Below are positions 1-9,600 of a stretch of DNA of 24,019 nt, in pieces. The notes below the pieces were generated by a model, which made no database searches, was not told the origin of the DNA, and saw only the letters and a program-made list of their open reading frames with translations. Each line of letters begins with the position of its first letter. Position 1 is the stretch's first letter. Source of the stretch: Phallusia fumigata (taxonomy: Eukaryota > Chordata > Ascidiacea > Phlebobranchia > Ascidiidae); the NCBI GenBank assembly GCA_008931825.1, contig QXVZ01021953.1, forward strand, positions 1 through 24,019, given 5' to 3'. A program made the position numbers and the translations under genes.

Positions 1-1935
1 TGCAGTCTGGAAATTGTCATAAATTGAATCGAGCAGGTCTACTTCCTTCTCCACATAACGCCGGGTGTCATCCAATGTGTTGTACATTGTGTAAAATTGT
101 TTAGTTTCTTTGTGTTTAGACGCAATCTACAAACGATAAAATGTTTTTTGTGCTGTTCATAGGATTTCCACACACTATGGTATGCAGTTTTTATATGGGG
201 TTAATTTTTTTTGGATTTTTGTGTTGTCCATGATCAGTTGACCATGTTTTATTGGTAAACTGAAAGCATGGCAATCCCACACATTTACAGGTTAGACACA
301 CATTTACAGGTAATATTATACAAAGGGTTGAATTTATATTACACTTATGAAAAAAGGTGGAATATTTACCTGGTTATAAAGCTCCACAAATCTTCGTTGG
401 TATTGTGTTAGTTCGGCTCTCGTTGGAACTTCATCGATTTTTCTGGCAAGTGAAGCAACTTGTCTATTTTTGGCCGCAAGCAAAAAACGAATTTTGTTCA
501 GCTTCTCTGAATCTTCGATACACTGCTTCTCTACCACAGTAAGGTTCTCTTTTTCAACAGATGACACAGTGTTGATTTGCACAGTCAACTCGTCAATCTG
601 GCTTTGTAATTGGTTTGCTTCTTCTTTGCACTGCTGCTTGAACTGTGCTTCCTGCTGTTTAAGACTTTCATTCATTGCAACGAGACTTCGCAGCTTTTGC
701 AGAATGCCCTTATCTGCATTTTGCTCAATTTCATCAAGCTCTTCCATTTTCTCATCAAACTCTTTTTTACGATTTCTGGCTATTTCCAGCTCTGACGCGA
801 TTTCATCGTTTTCCATTTTCACCTTTTTATACTCTGTAATTATTTCATCAGCTTTCTCTTGAGCATCATCCATTTGAACTTTTAGCTTCTCCACTGTTTC
901 CAAGTGGATCTGTTCTGCAGTTTTGGGTTTGTGGACAACTGCAGCCTCAATTTCAGCTTTCTTTTGTGCATAAATAGTGCTAATTTCTTTGATCTCGTTG
1001 GACTGCATTTCCACTATAGAACCAATGACTTTTGAGGCAAGTTTTCCTTCGACTTCACGGCCACTCATTGCAGACATTCCTCCCATTACAGCTTGAAGGG
1101 TCTTTTCTTGTGCAATGCGGATGGCCTCTTCTTCATCATCAACTACTTCACCCTGATCATTTTTAACAGAGATCTTCGAAAAAGTGGCATCCAGCTCTTC
1201 CTTAACAGTGGCTTTTTGTGATACGGGCACCATGTTTTCATCTTGGTCCTTCATCTGTCTTTTCTGTATGTTCAATTTCCTCCCATACTCCAGTAGAGTT
1301 GATGATATTTTAGCTTCTTCTGTTGCTAGGGAAGCTTTGTTGTCATGCTTGTACTTACGCACTGGTCGATAAAAGTCATACAAAGTGTCCACTGCTTCTC
1401 GGATTGTGTCTTTCCTTGCTTCTAGTTGTATGTCCTGAGGCATTTTGTGGTGTTTATTAAACTGAGAAATACTGAACTCCCGTATATGATCCCCCATTTC
1501 TTCGCGGGTCTCTATCACCTTCCTAACCAGCCATTGAATTACCAGAAAAATGCTTTTAAAATCAAGTCCCTGAATTTGATGGGGTTCAATCGGATGTGGA
1601 CAATTCATTTTCGGAAGCACACCAACAATTTTTTCAGTCAGCGATATCTTTTGTCCAATGGTGGAGTTCTCTTGAAACAGCAAATTAACATCAATATCGA
1701 AACTGCAGTTGCTAATGCACCATGTCATGCCACCCACTACTTTATCAAAAGCTGACAATCCTTTGATTCTTGCCCTAAAGTAACCTGCTGCCACCAATAG
1801 GTCAATGATCTCTTTGAACTTGACTTGTTGTTCTTCATCATCTCTTGTTTCCACCGTAACAGCATTGCCTTCATGGTCAAGCTCAACACCGACCTTTGAA
1901 CTTGCCCTGGCTTTGCCAAAGACTTTTGAACTCAT
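1..1935 (-). CDS. CCDC93: CCDC93, CCC/Commander complex subunit (5' exon and part of exon 2; 3' end off window)
   Basis: Exon 1 is 1935-370 (522 codons) and ends in phase 0 at CAG|gtaaat. Exon 2 begins at 126 after a TTTGTAG acceptor and runs 42 codons to the window edge. CCDC93 pairs with CCDC22 and COMMD proteins in the CCC complex, which with retriever recycles membrane proteins from endosomes (family knowledge). Visible hallmarks are VETRDDEEQ (about residues 28-36), [15 protein letters not shown] and [11 protein letters not shown] (63-73) in the N-terminal NN-CH domain, [24 protein letters not shown], a long Lys/Glu/Gln-rich coiled coil (about 270-520) with [11 protein letters not shown], then [11 protein letters not shown]. 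Exon 2 continues with [18 protein letters not shown] chose the ATG at 1935 because the upstream in-frame extension to 1980 starts with TTG and lacks family similarity. Known orthologues are about 630 residues, so some 65 C-terminal residues lie beyond the edge. All of the coding sequence to residue 522 being one exon is notable. Confidence 0.95.
127..369 (-). other. CCDC93 intron between the two visible exons
   Basis: Read on the minus strand, the intron starts GTAAAT (369 downward) and ends TTTGTAG (to 127); both sides are phase 0. It holds a two-copy direct repeat of CACACATTTACAGGT (278-292 and 297-311, period 19 bp). Confidence 0.85.
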
Positions 1936-2874
1936 TGTTTTGAAGAAGCGGAGGTTAGTCCAATTTGTAAAAGTATACAAGTTTGTCCAAGTTCTAATTT
2001 ATGTAACAATTTACCAACAATGTGGTCTGAACAATTTTGTTGTATTATGATCAGTAACTTTAAAGTTAGTAACTCATCAGCTTTTTGCAACTAAGTCATT
2101 ATTTTATAATTGTTTGCAACTCAATAACTAAGCGTCGTGTTAAGGTAAGGATTTGGTGGCTGTTTGAGTCATTAGGATGGACATCACAGATTACAGCTAA
2201 AAACCTTTGTGTGACAATTTTTTGCAGACCTGTATATTAAAGTTTGTGTGTAGTGAATACTTCAATTAAAACTTTAAAAAAATTGCTAGCAACAAAATAT
2301 GTAACATTCTCGAAACTAAATCAAACCATGAAAAAACGCCAAAGGTAATAATGAACAGGTTTCAAAGCCTTAGTCAACAGCAACAACCTACATGGTATTT
2401 GCATTTGCTTTGTATTTGGTTTTGGATATTAACAGAAAATAAATCTGGTCGCACATGGTTAAAGAAACCGTCAAAGAAATCCCCGCTTCGAGGCATACGG
2501 AAAAAATCAATTCAGAACGCAACCCCTACCGGCGCCGGCGCCGTCGCACCTCACCTTACGGCTTTATGCAAATCTCGCGTTTGGCCGCGACTCAAATCGC
2601 GTTTCTCTCACCGCCGCTTTGCAAAGAAGTGATTTCGCAATATCTCCANATTTTTACAACAGTATGTAAACAAGCAAGCCTTGAGCCAAGGGTTTGTATT
2701 ACCTAATTTTTAGTGTATGTCACTAGTTGATGTCAAGCACTTTGATCTTTCTAATATTTGGCATAGATCTGAAATAAACCATAATTTTACACAATGCATT
2801 TGTATGTTTGCAGTGTTTAACATCTTTTACTTGCTGCGGCAATAAATGTAGGGAGCAGTTGGCAGGTATTGGCA
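1936..2874. promoter_or_regulatory. Shared spacer between divergent CCDC93 and SH2B; probable bidirectional promoter region
   Basis: The start codons of CCDC93 (minus, 1935) and SH2B (plus, 2875) face away from each other about 0.94 kb apart, so both promoters should lie here, unless distant 5' UTR exons exist. The flanks are AT-rich. The block 2515-2640 is markedly GC/CpG-rich and holds the perfect 12-bp palindrome GGCGCCGGCGCC (2531-2542) and a perfect POU octamer ATGCAAAT (2566-2573). A TTTGCAG at 2807-2813 could be a cis- or trans-splice acceptor for the SH2B 5' UTR. An ambiguous base is at 2649. No coding exon is supported here; the short open frames are low-complexity or follow the GC block. 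Confidence 0.5.
2531..2573. promoter_or_regulatory. GC-rich palindrome and octamer motif
   Basis: GGCGCCGGCGCC at 2531-2542 is its own reverse complement. ATGCAAAT at 2566-2573 is the consensus POU-domain (Oct) site. Both sit in the only strongly CpG-rich part of the CCDC93/SH2B spacer. A promoter role is inferred from position and composition only. Confidence 0.35.
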
Positions 2875-3600
2875 ATGGATGGAAATACATCTGCCACCCT
2901 GTCCTCCAATGCATCAGCGCTGTTAAATGACTGGAAGTTTGTCCAGCTTTATGAATCACAGGCATTTATTAATGCCAGACGTCTTATACTGGCATTACAG
3001 CCATTCCTAAAACAGTACAACATCTGCACTTTTCAAGCGAGCCTGTTCAGTTTAATTTCGGAGAGGTATGTCGCACATTTTCAGGACTGCTTTCTCAGGG
3101 AGTCGCACCGCTTGGAAAATCTCAACAATGGCATGGTTTCTATGGACCGTATGCACAGCAGCGATCACTCAGGAAAAGATTTGTGCAAAGACATGCAGTC
3201 TGATTTTGACCACTTTTTAGCGGACGCAACAAAACAAAATGGCATCATCGAAGACAAAAATGCAATAACTGCTAGCAACGGTTCTGTAAAACAACTTTGC
3301 GAAACGCCGCTACCAGAGCTATTTGCTACTAATAACCAGTACAGAATTGGACGACGAATGAGTGCAGACGATGTGGCATTGCAGCAAATTGATGAAGCAA
3401 CTAGCACAGATGTGTTTTTGCCTTCACAACAAAGTAAGAAGAAGAAGTCGAAGAAACGTGCTGGCCAGAAAACGAAAAGCAGGACCAGGTCTGAGGAAGA
3501 TTCTGGTGTTTGTAGAGAGAATGGGGATGCTTCATATAAAAGCAATTTTGTTTCAAATGTTTGGAATCGCCTAAGACGAGGCAGCACCAGTAGAATCAAG
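2875..3600 (+). CDS. SH2B: SH2B exon 1: Phe-zipper dimerisation domain and basic linker
   Basis: This exon has 242 codons. Residues about 18-75 match the SH2B Phe-zipper pattern: W20, then F22, Y26, F31, ARRL (34-37), F44, F53, F58, ERYVAHF (63-69), F73. This corresponds to the family layout W-x-x-[FL]...ARRF...F-x-x-[RL]-[FY]-x-x-x-F. A lysine-rich stretch near residues 187-206 (KKKKSKKR) resembles a nuclear-localisation signal; vertebrate SH2B1 also carries one. Near the exon end RRGS (234-237) fits a basophilic kinase (PKA-type) consensus. The donor AAG|GTGGAT at 3600 is weak, but it is the one that joins in phase 0 to the PH exon; the open frame itself continues into the intron to 3729. 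Confidence 0.9.
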
Positions 3601-6600
3601 GTGGATATTATATTTTGCCATTTTTTAAAAAGTGTTTTAGCAATTAATATTTTTCCTGAGAAATGGTTTCACTGTCAGACCAAAAATTTGATCCACAAAC
3701 GAAGAAAGTTAGTTTCAATTAAAAAATAAATGTAAGAGAAATTTGCAGCTAGAATTTACATGCCCTTTGTTTTCAGGGCCTTGGATTCCCGATAGAGAAA
3801 CCCCAAGATGTTGCCGTCAGAATTGATATGCCTGGCAGTTATCTGGTAATCGGGCAAACGCAACCTGGTGAAAACATGGCATTCCAGCGTGCACGATTGG
3901 TCTTAACTCAGATTGAAAAAGATTACTACATTGAGATCTTTTGTCCTATAAAGGTCAGTTTTAACTTTGTCTTTATGTATTGTAGGATCTTCATTTTCTC
4001 TGTTTATGGGGTTTTTAAATACTTTCTGTGTATACTTTGGCATATTTCATACACTTAAAAAACTAAATGTCAACACAACCTAGTCCAAAAATTTTGACGG
4101 CGAATAAATAGTGCAGCATTTTTGTGGCATTTTAGTTCCTTTACTGTCTGTGCCCTAAAGCACACATAAGCTTCTGTGTTGGGTGTGTGTATTTAGAGGT
4201 ATTTCCCTTATTTGGGTTTTTTAACCTGTCAGACATAAAATAGGCGTCCCAACCTATATTTAACCACCAAACCCGTATTTATGATACATAGATGGTGGTA
4301 TACGGCACTTGACTTTTAATGGCCGTACCGACTTATCCTACAGTCATCTTGGTATAATCCTCTGCGCTATATATTTGAATTACATGTTGCGAAATAGAAG
4401 CGCGAATTGCCGATGGGCAGTGGCTTGCACTTAAACTTGACCACAATTTATTTTATTAAATTATACATGAATGCCTGCTGAAGCTATGATTGCATACATG
4501 GATTTTCATTTGTTTTTTGCAGAGCACCAAGCCAAAGATAACCATAATGGGTTGTGATATTACTGAAGTTAGACCCACAACTGCACTTTCCATGCCTGAT
4601 GTTGACTATACATTTGTTATTAAGGTAATTTTCAACATTTTTGTCCGCCCTTTTTCCAGTTGTAGAGACCTTAGTTTTTGCAAGGACTGTCATAAAAGGT
4701 AAAGAAAAAATGTTATAAAAGTATTGTTAACTTAGATAGGAACAGTTAAAATGGTTTTGTACGCTGTAATCCACTTGTAATTGCAACAACTTGAATGTTG
4801 GCAGCTATAAACATGAAATAAGAGTAACAAACTATAAAATTAATAACTGCAAAATGAAAATTGACTTCTGTTCCAACAAATATTATGAGAATTTGTGGTT
4901 GCGAAAAATGTGTAACGTGCTACGTGACAGCGGAGAAATGCTACGTGACAATTAATTTTGTGTGTCACACAGTGTCTGTGCATCTCCCTAAACCCACTCC
5001 TACAACTGTCCTATATCCATTGTTCCTTAATTGGGTGTAATTTAATCTGCATTGTGAAATCAGTTCAAAAATATCTATTGTGCTTCCAGTACCGTACCAC
5101 AACAAAAGTAAATCTTGAAGTAACACAGGAACTTTAAGTTGTTTTTATTGTCATAAAGGTAAAAACGTGACGCCTGAAAAAGTCAGCCGTGTACCTGTAT
5201 TTAATCTTCTTAAATAATCTGACATTTTACTTCCAGTGTATGCCAATAACTGTTCTGTTGGCAATCAGCATAATTAGGTGCATTTTTGATTGTAAGTTTC
5301 AGTTAGTCTTCTCCATAACAAACACAGTTTTTGTTGATATGGTAGTGGTCTTTCACCAGGGCAAATGTGTTTTCAAATACACCCTTGAATGCCATCAGCA
5401 TATCTAAGAACAGATTGCAATCATGCCTGATACATTTCCTGTACGACCAAACCGATTGGCAATTCTCAAACTGTCCTAAAATGTTTTAGTGTTGTGTGCA
5501 GTTTCGAGCGTTCCTAGNGGAAACTCGACAATCTGGACATGTGCTTACATTTAATGTGCAAGGCAGGGCCAAGGTAAGGAACTTACGCAATTTGTGTTGA
5601 CTTGTTGTGTATTCGGTTGTGGATAAATCTTAATATCTTCATGAAACCCCTACCTGAATGGGACACATTATTTTTACTTTGTTTGTTGTTGTGTATTTGG
5701 TTCTGAATAAGTAAATCTAAAAATTCTATTTACTTGGTGAATACTAACCACAGATCTGTTCATAACTCTTGTCAAAAATATACTGCCCCAAAAAGTTTGA
5801 TGAATAAAGCATGTCGTTTTTAAGAACTTTTTGGGCCAGTATATTTTTTTGGTAAGAGCTATTTACTTGTGCTTTGTGTTTCAGCACCAACATTGATTAC
5901 AGGTTTTTATTTTCATTCCCTAGCAACGTTTTGCGTAAATTTCCTCGAAAATTTGCAAAACTTCTTAACAGACCTACAATATTGCGGTTAAACCGACCAG
6001 AGCCAACAGCGTTTTCACTTTGATATTAACTATAGCTTGGCCCGCCAGAGTCGTCACTAGAAATTTCAAATTATACATAATGCGGCACAATCATTTTGGA
6101 TACTCAGTTATTTTNGGAAACACGACAATCTGGACATGTGCTTACATTTAACGTGCAAGGCAGGGCCAAGGTAAGGAAATTATGTGATTTATGTTGACTT
6201 GTTGTGTATTCGGTTGTGGATAAATCTTAATATCTTCATGGAACCCCTACCCGAATGGGACACATTATTTTAACTTGTTTGTTTTTGTGTATTTGGTTCT
6301 GAATAAGTAAATATAAAAATTCTATTTGGTGAACCACAGATCTGTTCATAACTCTTGTCAAAAATATACTGCCCCAAAAAGTTTGATGAATAAAGCATGT
6401 CGTTTTTAGGAACTTTTTGGGCCAGTATATTTTTTTGATAAGAGCTATTTACTTGTGCTTTGTGTTTCAGCACCAACATTGATTACAGGTTTTTTATTTT
6501 CATTCCCTAGCAACGTGATGCGTAAATTTCAACGAAAATTTGCAAAACTTCTAACAGACCTACAATATTGCGGTTAAACCGACCAGCGCCAATAGCGTTT

Positions 6601-9600
6601 TCACTTTGATATTAACTATACCTTGGCCCGCCAGAGTCGTCACTAGAAATTTCAAATTATACATAATACGGCACAATCATTTTGGATACTCAGTTATTTT
6701 TAGCCACTCGCATAGCTTCTAATATCAAACGAAAATAGCTCGTAGTCAACATTTGGCACAGTCTGCCCACAACCCAGCGCTTCGCGTCTCCTTGCAAAGT
6801 GCGGTGCGGTTTTTGCAGCCTCATGACCCACTGTGAGTTCGGAGGGGCGTGTCGCAATACTGGAAGGTGCCAAAGAGGCGTGGCACACCAGCTAATGCTA
6901 AAGATTTTGGAATTGCAGCAACCGTTTGTGATCGGCTGCTGTAAGCTGATCCCTTCCGGATTCGACTTGATAACAAGACGTCCACGTTTTTGAGCTGACT
7001 TTCCAATAAACTACTGGGAAAGATAGGATCGTTGTTTTGCGCCTCAGCGCTCGCCCAAAACAATCGGTTTTGGTCAGAACTTGTACACGGTTTAAGCTCG
7101 TTCCGGGCACGCTTTGTTCACGAAATGGATGAAATATTTTTTGCAGAAAATTTCATTGTTGTGTCGACTTGTTTTGGCATGGTTGATCACACGAAGCTCG
7201 TTCATGAGACAGCTTTAACTTTATGAAAACTATAGAAACAGTTGAAACGTGTTGTGGCGTTGGCCTGAGGTTGAACTATTTCCAGTTCAAGTTTAAACTG
7301 CTTTAGAAAAATGTCGTTCATTTGCGTCCGGCGTTTTTTTAGTTTTTTATCGATTCTTTGCTTTTCTGAAAGGACACCTGTTGTTTTTTGTTTTAAATGC
7401 ATTAAAGGACACATATTGGTTGTTTGTTTTTTGACAAAAAAGTCCTCCACTTTTTCTAAAAGTTGATAGATGGGCATTTGAGTTGTGCACTGACATTTTT
7501 TACCTCACTTTACCTTTATTTTAACCCGTACTCCCTCTAAATGTAAAGTTTGAACAACTTCCATATATTCTGCAGCATCTTCGTCTGTCGGTCGATGGCG
7601 AGGGCAGATGCCGTGTTCAACATTTCAAGTTTAATTCCGTTCTCGACATGCTTGAGCAATTCCGATCGAACCCGATTCCTCTCGAAAGCGGGGGAACCAC
7701 CCAAGTTTGTCTCACCGATTACGTCATCAACGAATCTTGCAGTAAGATTTCTATGTTGCATTTAGCCTTGTTTTTTTACTGTAAAAAAGTTTGGCCTAAG
7801 AAGAGCTTCTGTAGCCCAGGTTTATAAATGTATAATAATTGTATGAAAACCCGCTTAAAAATCCTAGATCAGTGGTTTCCAAACGGGGAAGAATTTTATG
7901 AGTTTAGAGAAGGAGTTTTCACTTTTTAGTTAAGTTATTCATGATAAGTGTCGTATTTTTTTTTTTGAATGTAGACAAGTGGTTGCAAACCTTTTGATAT
8001 TACTGTATGTTACATCTGGTCTATTAGGGAAGGAATAGTAAGTTTCTAGAAAAGCAAAGGGGAATGCACCAAAAATGGATAAAGCCAGGTGGTGCATTTA
8101 TGTGTAAATTCCGTAACAAAACAATACAGCTAAAGTACACAATTTACGGCTTTAAATAGTCGCAACAACAGAATACCAGACAGTACTTGTGTGTAAAACA
8201 TTTTTACGTTTCGACAAACGCTGACCTTGATGATGACAACAGCGTTTTTGAAACGTAGAAAATGTTTTACACACAAGTACTGGCTTGTATCTTCTTATTA
8301 GGACAGCTAAATTACTGCAAACAAAGTCTCAAATCAGTACTGCGGCTGGCTGCAGCGGTTGTGGCCGTGACTTCAAGTGGCCAAAGCGGTGCATGAACAC
8401 ACCCGTCCCAGGCAGGAAAAGCGCACTTAAAGTGGGCCACCGCAATGCCACGTAACATGCTGAAGAAGTCAATCACATTTAAACCGCACAGCTCAGCCCA
8501 TGAAGTGCTTAGATCATCCCAACCGCTCTTACGTCACTTGGTGGCCTGCGATGTGTTTGTGGCATAATGCGGCATTCGTCTGCTCTTTCATGTTCAGTTG
8601 TAATCATATTCCTTCGTGCACGAGCCGTGTTTTACACAGTGAAAATACGTAAGCAACGTCAACGATGGTTTTTGGTCTGAATCTTGTGTTGGATAAACAC
8701 AAGACTCTTTGATGCGTTTTCAGACACACCTTGAATGATTAGGCGTCAGTTCATGTTAGCATTTCTTTTAGTTTATTGCCTATCGGTCCAGCGACGTCCC
8801 AGTTCAAAATTTAGAACTTTTCCAGGAATTTTCTAAAAACCCCGCAAAATTCGACGTAGAAAGCTATAGTCTGGTTAAATGCAATTTTGATGGTTTCAAT
8901 CACTATATTCTGCTTCGTTACCGAGGCAATATCGCTTTAAAATTAATATTAATATTTATAAAATAACGCAGTTTGAAACATATTTCATTTTTGACAACAT
9001 TTCAAAAGTCACTATATGACGTGTTGGATGTTTTGTCACATGTTTTACAATGATTTGACCTTATAGCAGCGACCAAAGGTAAAATTTAGTAAAATTTGCA
9101 TACATGGTTTTTAAATGTCAAATATGAAAGGGGAATTCTTTTCTGATCCNAGTGAAAATACGTAAGCAACGCCAACGATGGTTTTTGGTCTGAATCTTGT
9201 GTTGGATAAACACAAGACTCTTTGATGCGTTTTCAGACACACCTTGAATGATTAGGCGTCAGTTCATGTTAGCATTTCTTTTCGTTTATTGCCTATCGGT
9301 CCAGCGACGTCCCAGTTCAAAATTTAGAACTTTTCCAGGAATTTTCTAAAAACCCCGCAAAATTCGACGTATAAAAGCTATAGTCTGGTTAAATGCAATT
9401 TTGATGGTTTCAATCACTATATTCTGCTTCGTTACCCATACAATATAGCTTTAATATTAATATTCATAAAATAACGCTGCATGACGTGTTGGAGGTTTTG
9501 TCACATGTTTTACAAAGATTTGACCTTATAGCAGCGATCAAAGGTAAAATTTAGTAAAATTTGCATACATGGTTTTTAAATGTCAAATATGAAAGGGGAA

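Noticed and set aside
3657-3729. [10 protein letters not shown] in the extension of SH2B exon 1, resembling the SH2 WFHG start
   Set aside because: It lies before the PH domain, inside an intron bounded by sites that join in phase, and similarity stops after WFH.
4803-4951. Open reading with [15 protein letters not shown], resembling the terminal PH helix around its Trp
   Set aside because: It sits where the missing PH exon is expected, but no acceptor gives phase 0 joining to TFVIK with the preceding strand, and the upstream similarity is weak. Treated as chance.
5189-5407. 72-codon open frame on the plus strand before the SH2 exon
   Set aside because: Tested as the missing PH or SH2 part; it lacks the PH Trp and SH2 WFHG motifs and closes without a usable donor.
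8221-8256. CTTGATGATG...GAAAC inside the fold-back, reminiscent of a hammerhead ribozyme core
   Set aside because: The required CTGATGA box is not intact (CTTGATGA), and the long hairpin pairing is not the hammerhead fold.
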